This document shows positions 54,685 to 64,000 of a stretch of 64,000 nt of DNA, one piece after another; positions within the stretch are counted from its first letter, which is position 1, and each line of letters starts with the position of its first letter. The notes beneath the pieces are model-generated. The model was not told the DNA's origin. It saw nothing but the letters and a program-made list of their open reading frames with translations, and did not search any database. The translations under genes were made by a program, and so were the position numbers. Origin of the DNA: Synechococcus sp. WH 8101 (GTDB taxonomy: Bacteria; Cyanobacteriota; Cyanobacteriia; PCC-6307; Cyanobiaceae); contig NZ_CP035914.1 in assembly GCF_004209775.1 (NCBI RefSeq), forward strand, positions 1,984,001-2,048,000, read 5' to 3'.

Positions 54685-55503
54685 ATGACGCAGATGGCCT
54701 GGCCCTGGCGGCGCAGATCCCGACGACGCATGGCACGCATCGCCATCGAGGGAGCGATCGGAGCCTCCACACGCCGGCGGGTGCTGAAAGCCTTGCGTGA
54801 GGTGGAGAAGCGGGAATTCCCGGCCCTGCTTCTGCGGATCGACAGCCCCGGCGGCACGGTGGGGGACAGCCAGGAGATTCATGCCGCCCTGCTCCGTCTG
54901 CGCGAGACGGGGTGTCGGGTTGTCGCCAGCTTCGGCAACATCTCAGCCTCCGGTGGGGTGTATGTCGGAGTGGCCGCCGAAACGATCGTGAGCAACCCGG
55001 GCACGATCACCGGATCGATCGGCGTGATCCTGCGCGGCAACAACCTCTCCAAATTGCTGGAACGGGTCGGCATCCGCTTCGAAACCGTGAAAAGCGGCGC
55101 CTACAAAGACATTCTTTCCCCCGACCGCGCCCTGAGTGCCGAAGAGCGAGACCTGTTGCAATCGCTGATTGACAGCAGTTATGAGCAATTCGTGCAGGCG
55201 GTGGCCGTAGGACGCCAGCTGGACGCTGACGTGGTGCGGCAATTCGCCGACGGCCGGGTCTTCAGCGGCGCCCAGGCCAAGGAGCTCGGCCTCGTGGACG
55301 CCCTTGGCGACGAAGAAACCGCCCGCCGCAAGGCGGCGGAACTGGCCGGACTCGAGGCCGACAGTCAACCGGTGACACTGGGCAAACCGCGCAAACAGCT
55401 GATGGGGCTTCTGCCCGGCTCGGGGCTGCTGCGGCAGTTGGGGCAACTGCTGGAAAGCGAAGTGCTGCTGGCCCACCAACCCCTCTGGCTGTTCCGGCCA
55501 TGA
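54685..55503 (+). CDS. sppA: signal peptide peptidase SppA (short type)
   Basis: A serine-lysine membrane protease that digests cleaved signal peptides. ATG 54685 gives 272 residues; ATG 54694 is equally possible. The single 36-kDa-type catalytic domain has LLLRIDSPGGTVGDSQEIHA, the nucleophile in NISASGGVYV (Ser89) and the general base in VKSGAYKDILSP (Lys141), the spacing known for the Bacillus enzyme. There is no clear N-terminal transmembrane helix, only a basic start. It overlaps aroH by four bases. Confidence 0.94.
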   Translation: MTQMAWPWRRRSRRRMARIAIEGAIGASTRRRVLKALREVEKREFPALLLRIDSPGGTVGDSQEIHAALLRLRETGCRVVASFGNISASGGVYVGVAAETIVSNPGTITGSIGVILRGNNLSKLLERVGIRFETVKSGAYKDILSPDRALSAEERDLLQSLIDSSYEQFVQAVAVGRQLDADVVRQFADGRVFSGAQAKELGLVDALGDEETARRKAAELAGLEADSQPVTLGKPRKQLMGLLPGSGLLRQLGQLLESEVLLAHQPLWLFRP

Positions 55504-55880
55504 CCGCCTCGCCCAAGCTCTGCGGCCTCCGTGGAGCCACCACCTGCTCCGCCAACACCCGCGACGCGATTGCCGCAAGCGTCGGCGATCTTGTCGGCAC
55601 CCTGGTGCAACGCAATGGGCTGAGCGCCGAACGCATCGTTTCGGTGACGTTTTCCGTGACCGCAGACCTGGATGCCTGTTTTCCCGCCGCAATCGCCCGG
55701 CGCCAGCCGGGCTGGGACAACGTGGCCCTGCTGGATTGCCAGCAGATGGCGGTGCAGGGCGATCTGCCGCGCTGCATCCGTCTGCTGGCCCACGTGTGGT
55801 TACCCGCCGATCAACCACCCCATCACGTCTACCTTGGCGAAGCGGCCCGCCTGCGTCCGGACAGATCCGGTCACAACTGA
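55500..55880 (+). CDS. aroH: chorismate mutase (AroH type)
   Basis: A trimeric chorismate mutase converting chorismate to prephenate for Phe and Tyr synthesis. 126 residues. Typical segments are LCGLRGATTCSANTRDAIAA with Arg, IVSVTFSVTADLDACFPAAI and LLDCQQMAVQGDLPRCIRLL, AHVWLPA. It is translationally coupled to sppA through ATGA. No other shikimate gene is in the window. Confidence 0.93.
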   Translation: MTASPKLCGLRGATTCSANTRDAIAASVGDLVGTLVQRNGLSAERIVSVTFSVTADLDACFPAAIARRQPGWDNVALLDCQQMAVQGDLPRCIRLLAHVWLPADQPPHHVYLGEAARLRPDRSGHN

Positions 55881-55978
55881 CAGCTCCAGGGCCGGCCCAG
55901 GCCGCCTCGCTGGCAGAGGCTGGCTCAGGACAATCAACCACAGACTTCCGCCGATGGCCCACGCCATCCGCTTTGCCC

Positions 55979-56584
55979 ATGCTGACTCCCACACTGTCCA
56001 CACTGCGCCAAACCTGTCGTGGGGCCGGCCTGGCCGGAGCCCTCAGCCTGACGACGGGCCTGCTTGCTGCAACAACGCTGGTCGACGTCGCCGCGCCAGC
56101 AGCCACCCGAGCCCAGGGCACTCCCGCCCTGCTGGAATTCCGTTGGGAAAACAGCAAGGATTACCGGAAGCTTTATTACTACCAGAGTTCAACCGCCCAG
56201 TTGGAGCGGGCCCAGTACTTTTTCATTCTTCGCCCGAAGGATCGCAAAAGCGCCATCCTCAAACTGAGCATCACGGTGCCCGATTACTTCAACGCCAAGA
56301 TCACCCCGGATGACTTAACGCTCTGCAGGATGGATCCCGGCGGCATGCTGGCGCGCACCCGGTGCAAGGAAAAACTGCCTGCTGTGTTTGAGGTGAACGA
56401 GAAGCAGACGGCGATTGAGGTCTTTCCGGACACCCCCATTCCCACCGGTGGCACCTACGGCGTGGTGATGAACATCTTCAACCCCAACCGCAGCGGCATG
56501 TTCCAGTTCAACGCCCTGGCCCAGGCCCCGGGCGATGTGCCCGTGGCCGGTTACCTAGGCAGCTGGCTCATCGACATCGAATGA
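55979..56584 (+). CDS. DUF2808 family exported protein
   Basis: 201 residues from ATG 55979. The signal region MLTPTLSTLRQTCRGAGLAG and ALSLTTGLLAATTLV is followed by the DUF2808 core: ALLEFRWENSKDYRKLYYYQ, RAQYFFILRPKDRKSAILKL, VPDYFNAKITPDDLTLC and VFPDTPIPTGGTYGVVMNIF. This cyanobacterial family is secreted or periplasmic with unknown function. It lies 98 bases after aroH and 60 before rpmH, so it probably has its own promoter. Confidence 0.86.
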   Translation: MLTPTLSTLRQTCRGAGLAGALSLTTGLLAATTLVDVAAPAATRAQGTPALLEFRWENSKDYRKLYYYQSSTAQLERAQYFFILRPKDRKSAILKLSITVPDYFNAKITPDDLTLCRMDPGGMLARTRCKEKLPAVFEVNEKQTAIEVFPDTPIPTGGTYGVVMNIFNPNRSGMFQFNALAQAPGDVPVAGYLGSWLIDIE

Positions 56585-56644
56585 GGGCGCAGACCGGCTG
56601 ATACATTGGCGGATCGATGAGAGGCCGGTCGCCGGACGATTTCC

Positions 56645-56782
56645 ATGACCAAACGAACACTCGGCGGTACTAGCCGCAAGCGCAAGCGCGTCTCCGGTTT
56701 CCGTGTTCGCATGCGGACCCACACGGGCCGTCGGGTGATCCGCAGCCGTCGTAAACGCGGTCGGGCGCGCCTGGCCGTCTGA
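56645..56782 (+). CDS. rpmH: 50S ribosomal protein L34
   Basis: 45 residues, highly basic: [20 protein letters not shown] then [20 protein letters not shown]. Length and motif are those of L34. It is followed 16 bases later by rnpA, the usual rpmH-rnpA pair. Confidence 0.97.
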   Translation: MTKRTLGGTSRKRKRVSGFRVRMRTHTGRRVIRSRRKRGRARLAV

Positions 56783-56798
56783 GCTGAGCGGCTCGGCG

Positions 56799-57197
56799 AT
56801 GGCCTTACCCCCACCGATGCGACTGAGGGGGCATCGGTGCTTTGATCTCCTACACCGGCGCGGCAAACGCCACGACAGCGACCATCTCGTGCTTCGGGTG
56901 GTTCAGGCTGACCCCAGGCGCCTGATTCCCTCCCTTCAACGCTGGGAAAGCCTGGATCCGGCGGCACGCCGTTGTCGGTGCGGCGTTGTAATCAGCAGCA
57001 AAGTGAGCAAACGATCGGTGAAGCGCAATAGGCTCCGCCGATTTCTCCATCAGTATTTGCGCTCCCGCCTGGAACACGATCCAGGACTGGCCGACCGCTG
57101 GTTATTGCTCAGCCTGCGACCCAGTGCCGTCAACGCCGGCCCCGGATTGCTGGAAGAATGCGACAGATTGCTGAAGAAGGCCGGCCTGCTGCCATGA
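56799..57197 (+). CDS. rnpA: ribonuclease P protein component
   Basis: The protein cofactor of RNase P that matures tRNA 5' ends. 132 residues. The RNR motif lies in KVSKRSVKRNRLRRFLHQYL, with the conserved HLVLRVV strand before it and RWLLLSLRPSAVNAG after. It overlaps the PH-domain gene start by four bases (ATGA). Confidence 0.95.
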   Translation: MALPPPMRLRGHRCFDLLHRRGKRHDSDHLVLRVVQADPRRLIPSLQRWESLDPAARRCRCGVVISSKVSKRSVKRNRLRRFLHQYLRSRLEHDPGLADRWLLLSLRPSAVNAGPGLLEECDRLLKKAGLLP

Positions 57198-57604
57198 CCA
57201 CCACACCCGTTGAAGAGACCTTTTACGAGGGCGGCCCAGCCCGAGGTGACCTGATTCTCAATCTGCTCTTCGGTCTCACCCTCATCGGCTTGCCCTTCGC
57301 CGTCGGCGCCGTGGTCCGGGCGCTCTGGCTGCAGTTCCGCATCACCAGCCGCCGAATTTCCGTGAGTGGTGGCTGGATGGGACGGGATCGCAGCCAGGTG
57401 GCCTACAACCAGATTCGGGAAGTCCGCTGTGTGCCCCGCGGCTTTGGCGCCTGGGGCGACATGGTTCTGGTGCTCACCGACGGATCCCGCCTCGAGATGC
57501 GGTCCGTGCCTCGCTTCCGAGACACGGAGGCTTACATCCTCGCCAGGATCGAAGCCCGTGGAGACGGTGAGACAACACCCGAAGCCAAGGGCTTCGCAGC
57601 CTGA
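57194..57604 (+). CDS. bacterial PH-domain (bPH2/DUF304-like) membrane protein
   Basis: 136 residues from ATG 57194. FYEGGPARGDLILNLLFGLT, then two hydrophobic segments (LILNLLFGLTLIGLPFAVGA), then a PH-like beta fold with FRITSRRISVSGGWMGRDRS, IREVRCVPRGFGAWGDMVLV and LEMRSVPRF. It is coupled to rnpA by a four-base overlap and lies 66 bases upstream of yidC, a slot that YidD occupies in many bacteria. Its exact role is unknown. Confidence 0.82.
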   Translation: MTTTPVEETFYEGGPARGDLILNLLFGLTLIGLPFAVGAVVRALWLQFRITSRRISVSGGWMGRDRSQVAYNQIREVRCVPRGFGAWGDMVLVLTDGSRLEMRSVPRFRDTEAYILARIEARGDGETTPEAKGFAA

Positions 57605-57670
57605 ACGCCACGACCGCTGCCGCTGTTGCACACTGGCAGCATTCTTCCCACCACCATCAGGACTTCTGCC

Positions 57671-58816
57671 GTGATCGGGTACATCTCCGACAACCTGCTG
57701 ATCCCGATCCTGGATTTCTTCTATGGATTGGTTCCCAGCTACGGCCTGGCGATCGTGGCCCTCACGGTGGTGATCCGCCTCGCCCTCTTCCCGCTCAGCG
57801 CCGGCTCGATCCGCAGTGCCCGCCGGATGCGCATTGCCCAACCGGTGATGCAGAAGCGGCAGGCGGAGATCAAGTCACGTTTCGCCAACAACCCTCAGAA
57901 GCAGCAGGAGGAACTCGGGAAGCTGATGAAGGAGTTCGGCAGCCCCCTGGCGGGGTGTTTGCCCCTGCTGGTGCAGATGCCAATCCTCTTCGCCCTCTTC
58001 GCCACGCTGCGGGGGTCACCTTTCGCCGACGTTCCTTACACCCTGAATCTGAAAGTGCTGCCGGCTGAGCAGATTGCCGCCGTCGACCCGAAACCTTTCA
58101 ACAGCGCCAGCCATTCGATCTTCATCACCGAAACCAACCATGTGCCGGTGATTGCCAGCCTCCCCGGCGGCACCAAACTCGGCCAGGGCGACAACGCCAA
58201 AATCCAGCTCAAAACCAAAGACGGTGAGAGCTTCGCCACCGTTCTCGAAGGCGTGGAGGATGGCCAATCCTTCCTCCCCGACTGGACGGTGACCAAAGGC
58301 GAGGGTGTGGTTTCCGTGGCTGCCGACGGCACCATTCAGGCCCTGTCTCCCGGCGATGCGACCGTGGAAGGCAAGATTCCAGGCCTCGCCGCCCGCAGCG
58401 GCTTCCTGTTCATCAAAGCCCTTGGCCAGGTTGGCTTTTACACCGATGGAGCGATCAACTGGGACATTGCCATCCTCGTGGGGGCGTTTGGCCTGAGCCT
58501 GTTCGTATCTCAGCTGCTCTCAGGCATGGGCATGCCCGCCAATCCCCAGCAGGCGACCGCCAACAAGATCACTCCCGTGATGATCACCGGCATGTTCCTG
58601 TTCTTCCCCCTGCCGGCCGGCGTTCTCCTCTACATGGTGATCGCCAACATCTTCCAGGCGCTTCAAACCTTCCTCCTGACCAGAGAAGCCCTGCCTGAGA
58701 ACCTCCAATCGATTCTCGATGATCAATTGCGTCAACAGGCCGTGACAGCCACGGCCAGTTCCGGCGGTGGCGGCAGTCCGGCCGGGCGCTTGCCCTTCGA
58801 ACCGCGAAGCAAATGA
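57671..58816 (+). CDS. yidC: membrane protein insertase YidC with Big_2-like insert
   Basis: Inserts and folds membrane proteins, including thylakoid ones. GTG 57671 gives 381 residues. TM1 ([18 protein letters not shown]) has the conserved Arg36 of the hydrophilic groove; TM2 is [18 protein letters not shown] near 93-110. Residues about 125-258, between TM2 and the last helices, hold a soluble segment whose [20 protein letters not shown] and [10 protein letters not shown] pattern resembles a bacterial Ig-like Big_2 domain. The C-terminal helices ([35 protein letters not shown]) are intact. It is overlapped by yceD (ATGA). Confidence 0.93.
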   Translation: MIGYISDNLLIPILDFFYGLVPSYGLAIVALTVVIRLALFPLSAGSIRSARRMRIAQPVMQKRQAEIKSRFANNPQKQQEELGKLMKEFGSPLAGCLPLLVQMPILFALFATLRGSPFADVPYTLNLKVLPAEQIAAVDPKPFNSASHSIFITETNHVPVIASLPGGTKLGQGDNAKIQLKTKDGESFATVLEGVEDGQSFLPDWTVTKGEGVVSVAADGTIQALSPGDATVEGKIPGLAARSGFLFIKALGQVGFYTDGAINWDIAILVGAFGLSLFVSQLLSGMGMPANPQQATANKITPVMITGMFLFFPLPAGVLLYMVIANIFQALQTFLLTREALPENLQSILDDQLRQQAVTATASSGGGGSPAGRLPFEPRSK

Positions 58817-59358
58817 TTCCGGGGCTCGAGCCCGTTCCCCTGCGTGATCTCCAGGCCCTTGGGGCCAACAAACGTTGGCCGATCGAGGGGAGTCTCGAGG
58901 ATCTGCCAAGCCTGACGCCAGTGCGGGGTGAACTGCAGGCGGAACATCTCGGCAATCTGCTCGCACTGCAGGGTCGGTTCGAAACGATCGTCACTCTCTG
59001 CTGTGATCGCTGCCTCGGTCAGTACAACCATCGCCTCCAGGCGGATGTGGAAGAGATCATCTGGCTCGGCGATGCGGAGAACGAAGCGGCCATGGCCGAA
59101 GCTGGCCTGGGAGTCGACGGAGCCCAGGGCCTGGTCGAGTGCCTCGACCCCCGCGGCAGTTTCGACCCCGAACGCTGGGTGTTCGAACAGCTGAATCTGC
59201 AACTGCCGGTGGTCAACCGTTGCGGTCTGGATTGCCCCGGCATGCCGCCCGAGCAATCCCGGCCCCCTGGGGCTAAAGACCGGAACGACCGCCTCAACGC
59301 TGAATCAGGCGATCCCCGTTGGGCCGCCCTGCGCAAGCTCAGAGGGGAAGATCGCTGA
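58813..59358 (+). CDS. YceD/DUF177 family protein
   Basis: 181 residues. Family landmarks are [75 protein letters not shown] and [13 protein letters not shown], in which two Cys pairs (CCDRC and CGLDC) may bind metal. DUF177 proteins are linked to 23S rRNA metabolism. The start overlaps yidC by four bases and the stop overlaps ycf46 by one (TGATG). Confidence 0.85.
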   Translation: MIPGLEPVPLRDLQALGANKRWPIEGSLEDLPSLTPVRGELQAEHLGNLLALQGRFETIVTLCCDRCLGQYNHRLQADVEEIIWLGDAENEAAMAEAGLGVDGAQGLVECLDPRGSFDPERWVFEQLNLQLPVVNRCGLDCPGMPPEQSRPPGAKDRNDRLNAESGDPRWAALRKLRGEDR

Positions 59359-60869
59359 TGCAGGCGGAGTGGAGCGACCAGCTCGAGCTGTTGATCCGGG
59401 CCGCAACCCCCCTGATCTGGATCCGCAGCCAGGAGGAGGAACGGGTGGAAGCGCTGCTCGCTGAGGTCAGTCAGCGGTTTTCCGGACGCCAACTCGCCCG
59501 CTGGGACTTCATCACTGGCCTGCAGGGGCCGCTCAATGGTGCGGGAACAGGCGCTCGCCAGCCGATGGCGGTGCTCCAGTGGCTGCAGGAACTGGACGAC
59601 AGTCGCCCCACCCTGCTGCTGCTCAAGGATTTTCACCGCTTCTGCGACGATCCGGGCGTCGCCCGCATGGTGCGCAACCTCACGGCACGCCTGCGCGAAA
59701 CACCCCACACCCTGGTGTTGTGTCATGGCGCCTGGACACCGCCGCCGGAACTGGACGAGTGCCTCACCCTTCTGGACCTGCCCCTGCCTCGTGAGCAGGA
59801 ACTGAAGGCTCTGCTCACGTCGATCGCCCGCGCCTGTGACCAGGAGCTGGACGAAGAGGTGCTCGAAGAACTCACCCATGCCTGCAGCGGTCTGACCGAG
59901 GCACGCGTGCGTCATGTCGCGGCGCGAGCCCTGGCACAGCGCGGCCAGCTCAGCCGCCTTGATCTGGAGGATGTGCTCGAGGAGAAACGGCGTTGTCTCG
60001 CTCGCAGTGAAGTGCTCGAGTTCTGCCAGACCGATGCCGATCCAGGCGACATCGGTGGCCTGGATGCGCTCAAACACTGGCTCGACCAACGCCATCAGGC
60101 CTTCAGTGACGAAGCCCGCCGTTTCGGTCTGCCGATGCCCCGTGGCGTGCTCCTGGTGGGACCGCAGGGCACGGGCAAGTCCCTCACAGCCCGAGCCATT
60201 GCCCACAGCTGGTCGATGCCCTTGCTGCGCCTCGATGTGGGGCGATTGTTTGCAGGTCTGGTGGGTGCCAGTGAAGCGCGCACCCGCGACACGATTGAGC
60301 GGGCCGAGGCCATGGCGCCCTGCGTGCTCTGGATCGATGAGGTCGACAAGGGCTTTGGGGGAGATGGCCGCAGCGATGGGGGCACCAGCCAACGGGTTTT
60401 GGCCACCGTTCTCACCTGGATGGCAGAGAAACGGTCCGCCGTGTTCGTGGTCGCCACGGCCAATGCGGTGGACCGGCTGCCGCCCGAGCTGCTGCGCAAA
60501 GGCCGATTTGATGAGATTTTCCTGCTCGATCTCCCCTCAGCCCAGGAGCGGCAAAGCATCCTTGCCCTGCATGTGGCCCGGCGGCGCCCCAATCTGACGC
60601 TGCCGCTGGAGACCGTGGTGGATCGCACCGAGGGCTATTCCGGCGCAGAACTCGAACAAGTGGTGATCGAAGCGATGCATCTGGCCTTCGCTGAGCGACG
60701 CGAACTGGAGGAAAGCGATCTGATCGTGGCCGCCAACCAGCTGGTGCCGCTCTCACGCACGGCCCGGGAGCAACTAGAGGCCCTGCAGCGCTGGGCGAGC
60801 AGCGGCCGAGCCCGACCGGCATCCACCCTCGCGCCAGCCCGTGATGTTGCGGGCAATGAAGAAGCCTGA
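59358..60869 (+). CDS. ycf46: Ycf46-like AAA ATPase
   Basis: 503 residues from ATG 59358. The N-terminal half (WSDQLELLIRAATPLIWIRS, LLLLKDFHRFCDDPGVARMV) is a degenerate P-loop-like domain. The C-terminal AAA module has Walker A VGPQGTGKSLTA at 267-278, Walker B LWIDEVDKGFGG, sensor 1 VATANAVDRLPPEL and RKGRFDEIFLLDLP. Ycf46 is conserved in cyanobacteria and some plastids and has been linked to inorganic-carbon responses; its substrate is not established. Confidence 0.9.
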   Translation: MQAEWSDQLELLIRAATPLIWIRSQEEERVEALLAEVSQRFSGRQLARWDFITGLQGPLNGAGTGARQPMAVLQWLQELDDSRPTLLLLKDFHRFCDDPGVARMVRNLTARLRETPHTLVLCHGAWTPPPELDECLTLLDLPLPREQELKALLTSIARACDQELDEEVLEELTHACSGLTEARVRHVAARALAQRGQLSRLDLEDVLEEKRRCLARSEVLEFCQTDADPGDIGGLDALKHWLDQRHQAFSDEARRFGLPMPRGVLLVGPQGTGKSLTARAIAHSWSMPLLRLDVGRLFAGLVGASEARTRDTIERAEAMAPCVLWIDEVDKGFGGDGRSDGGTSQRVLATVLTWMAEKRSAVFVVATANAVDRLPPELLRKGRFDEIFLLDLPSAQERQSILALHVARRRPNLTLPLETVVDRTEGYSGAELEQVVIEAMHLAFAERRELEESDLIVAANQLVPLSRTAREQLEALQRWASSGRARPASTLAPARDVAGNEEA

Positions 60870-60950
60870 CGCGCCGTAACGAAGGTCAGGGCGTGGGCAG
60901 ACAGCCCTTCCCACCCTCCGTAGGTTCGCTGCAATACCGACAGAGCCGGC

Positions 60951-61112
60951 GTGAACCGATCCAGTGAACTCACCAGCCAACTCGCCGTGGCGTGCCTCGG
61001 TGCCGGCGTGATCACCACCGTGGCCGTGGCCCAGGGCCAAAACCCACTCACCGCCCTCGGCATCACCATCTTCTCTGCCGTGGCCGCCGTCATGGTCGGT
61101 CAGGTGCTCTGA
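60951..61112 (+). CDS. 53-residue membrane microprotein, unknown function
   Basis: GTG-initiated frame of 54 codons including TGA. The translation has a polar start MNRSSELTSQL and two Ala/Val-rich hydrophobic stretches, AVACLGAGVITTVAVAQG and ALGITIFSAVAAVMVGQVL, predicted to be two short membrane helices. It fills the gap between ycf46 and serS in frame with coding-like third-position GC. I do not recognise a family. Confidence 0.62.
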   Translation: MNRSSELTSQLAVACLGAGVITTVAVAQGQNPLTALGITIFSAVAAVMVGQVL

Positions 61113-61126
61113 GGGCCTGCACCTAG

Positions 61127-62431
<1,305 letters not shown>

Positions 62432-62450
62432 GTCGATTGACCAAGGCGGT

Positions 62451-63551
62451 GTGAACGTTCTCTCAGCCCTGATCGCCCTGGGGCTTCTGGTGGTGATTCA
62501 TGAAGCGGGCCACTTCCTCGCAGCGGTGGGGCAGGGCATCCGCGTGAATGGCTTCTCCGTTGGCTTTGGGCCGGCCCTGATCAAGACGGAGTGGCGGGGT
62601 GTCACCTATGCCCTGCGCCTGTTGCCGCTCGGTGGCTTCGTGTCATTTCCCGATGACGACGACGACAGCCCCATCCCAGCCGACGATCCCGATCTGCTGC
62701 GCAATCGGCCGATCCCGCAGCGCATCCTGGTGATCAGTGCCGGGGTTCTGGCCAATCTGATTCTGGCCTGGGTTCTGCTGGTCGGTCAGTCAGCCCTGAT
62801 GGGTCTGCCCGCCGAAGCTGAACCGGGCGTGCTGGTGGTGGCCGTGCAACCCGGGGAAGCGGCAGCCCGTGCCGGTCTCCAGGCCGGTGATCGGATTCTG
62901 CGGCTCGACGGTGAGCTGCTGGGCACAGGTCAGGACGCGGTGCGATCGCTGGTGGATCAGGTGCAGAGCGAACCGGGGCAGTCGCTGGCGTTGCTGACCC
63001 AGCGCCCAACGGGCAAGGAGCAACCGAGCACGGAGCAGGTCCTGACCCTCACACCTGAGGATCGGGATGGACTCGGACGCATCGGCGCCCAGCTCCAGAT
63101 CAATCGGGGCAGCGCCCTGCGTCCCGCCCGGGACCCGCTGGAGGCGATCGGTTTCGGCACTGCGGAATTCGGCGGGCTGCTGCGCAACACGGTGGAGGGC
63201 TATGGCGGGCTGATCACCCATTTCGGAGAAACCGCCCAGCAAGTGAGCGGACCGGTGAAAATCGTGGAGATGGGGGCCCAGCTCAGCAGCCAGGGCCAAG
63301 GTGGACTGGTGCTCTTCACCGCGTTGATTTCGGTGAACCTGGCCGTGCTCAACGCCCTGCCCTTACCTCTGCTCGACGGCGGCCAACTGGTTCTCATCCT
63401 GCTGGAAGCGGTGCGGGGCCGCCCCCTGCCGGAGCGTCTTCAGCTGGCGGTGATGCAGTCCGGTCTGCTGCTTCTGCTCGGCCTGAGCGTGGTGTTGATC
63501 GTGCGCGACACCAGCCAATTGCCGTTGGTGCAGCAGCTCACCGGCCACTGA
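62451..63551 (+). CDS. rseP: site-2 metalloprotease (RseP/S2P family)
   Basis: An intramembrane zinc protease; family members cleave anti-sigma factors or other membrane regulators. 366 residues, GTG start. The zinc motif HEAGH is at residues 17-21 in [15 protein letters not shown]. One PDZ domain lies near residues 125-215 ([20 protein letters not shown]). The third ligand motif is [14 protein letters not shown], and the final helices are present. It starts 19 bases after serS. Confidence 0.93.
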   Translation: MNVLSALIALGLLVVIHEAGHFLAAVGQGIRVNGFSVGFGPALIKTEWRGVTYALRLLPLGGFVSFPDDDDDSPIPADDPDLLRNRPIPQRILVISAGVLANLILAWVLLVGQSALMGLPAEAEPGVLVVAVQPGEAAARAGLQAGDRILRLDGELLGTGQDAVRSLVDQVQSEPGQSLALLTQRPTGKEQPSTEQVLTLTPEDRDGLGRIGAQLQINRGSALRPARDPLEAIGFGTAEFGGLLRNTVEGYGGLITHFGETAQQVSGPVKIVEMGAQLSSQGQGGLVLFTALISVNLAVLNALPLPLLDGGQLVLILLEAVRGRPLPERLQLAVMQSGLLLLLGLSVVLIVRDTSQLPLVQQLTGH

Positions 63552-63612
63552 GACCTCACAGCCCAGCCAACAGGTATGGTTATGGATTATTCGCAACGCT
63601 CTCCCCGCCCGC

Positions 63613-63915
63613 ATGGCCAAGAAGTCGATGATCGCCCGCGACGTGAAGCGGAAGAAAATGGTCGAGCGGTATGCGGCGAAGCGCACGGCGCTGATGGCCG
63701 CCTTCAATGCGGCGAACGATCCAATGGAGCGGTTGGAGATCCACCGGAAGATCCAATCCCTCCCTCGCAACAGTGCTCCCACCCGCATCCGCAATCGCTG
63801 CTGGGCCACGGGCAAACCCCGCGGTGTGTATCGCGACTTCGGCCTTTGCCGTAATCAGCTGCGCGAACGCGCCCACAAAGGCGAACTCCCTGGAGTGGTG
63901 AAGTCGAGCTGGTGA
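63613..63915 (+). CDS. rpsN: 30S ribosomal protein S14 (zinc-free type)
   Basis: 100 residues: [20 protein letters not shown] at the start and [20 protein letters not shown] in the conserved C-terminal part. The longer form lacks the CxxC-CxxC zinc finger, usual for cyanobacteria. A strong terminator follows 28 bases after the stop. Confidence 0.97.
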   Translation: MAKKSMIARDVKRKKMVERYAAKRTALMAAFNAANDPMERLEIHRKIQSLPRNSAPTRIRNRCWATGKPRGVYRDFGLCRNQLRERAHKGELPGVVKSSW

Positions 63916-63943
63916 TTGTCCGATCGGCCCAGCTTTCGCACGG

Positions 63944-63971
63944 AAGAGGCAACCCTGTTGCCTCTTTTTTT
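63944..63971 (+). terminator. rho-independent terminator after rpsN
   Basis: AAGAGGCAA (63944-63952) pairs with TTGCCTCTT (63958-63966) around a five-base loop, followed by a T tract to 63971. This is a canonical intrinsic terminator. The last 29 bases of the window show no gene. Confidence 0.95.
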
Positions 63972-64000
63972 ATGGACGGATGCAGGTGTGGCCAGTTCTT

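Noticed and set aside
59019-60392. 457-residue minus-strand frame antisense to yceD/ycf46
   Set aside because: GC-driven shadow; Walker motifs and family sequence are on the plus strand.

Overview
The window is a gene-dense, high-GC chromosomal segment of a cyanobacterium, most likely a marine-type picocyanobacterium of the Synechococcus/Cyanobium group. Evidence: photosystem I genes psaF-psaJ, cytochrome b6f genes petC-petA, a high-light-inducible protein, NDH-1 subunit ndhB, an aa3-type ctaCDE oxidase with ctaA/ctaB, cyAbrB, Vipp1, Ycf46, DUF2808 and DUF3067 proteins, a GroEL with a Gly-Met tail, and very short intergenic gaps. The species cannot be fixed from sequence alone. I see no prophage, insertion sequence, CRISPR array, rRNA, integrase or defence island; the content is core genome. 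No intergenic gap exceeds 300 bases.

Layout. 0-8 kb: tRNA-Asp and gltX, a Na+/H+ antiporter, wecB, a PilT ATPase, an Hli protein, tsaD, psaF-psaJ and gmk. 8-14.5 kb: an Rqc2/RqcH-type NFACT gene broken by a frameshift, tatC, DUF3067, petC-petA, lgt, cobM and tRNA-Val. 14.6-24.8 kb: a RodZ-like protein, ppx, a UbiA prenyltransferase, an LD-carboxypeptidase gene interrupted by a stop inside a perfect 19-bp palindrome, ispD, a GT9-like protein, a K+ channel, fabG and groEL. 24.8-33.6 kb: nanE, a small protein, an ABC-2 exporter pair and ctaB-ctaA on the minus strand, divergent from ctaCDE and cyAbrB.

33.6-45 kb: an HdeD-like protein, ribE, a bifunctional-nuclease-family protein coupled to an Fe-S aldo/keto reductase; then a minus-strand coupled cluster topA - lipoprotein - DUF2232 - UPF0284/CobT-like - Tat lipoprotein; then ndhB, an orphan ABC ATPase and a response regulator. 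46-54.6 kb: M23 peptidase, birA, aminotransferase, trxA, vipp1, DUF721/DciA-like, two glycosyltransferases and an EamA exporter. 54.7-64 kb: sppA-aroH, DUF2808, the rpmH-rnpA-PH protein-yidC-yceD-ycf46 run, a 53-residue protein, serS, rseP and rpsN with a clear terminator.

The genes serve photosynthetic and respiratory electron transport (psaFJ, petCA, ndhB, cta), membrane protein and envelope biogenesis (tatC, yidC, lgt, sppA, rseP, vipp1) and translation (gltX, serS, rpmH, rpsN, rnpA, two tRNAs). I found no convincing undescribed multi-gene system. The strongest oddities are two disrupted genes (one with a template-switch-like signature), a terminator-shaped hairpin inside the lgt reading frame, and several family proteins with unusual inserted or appended domains.
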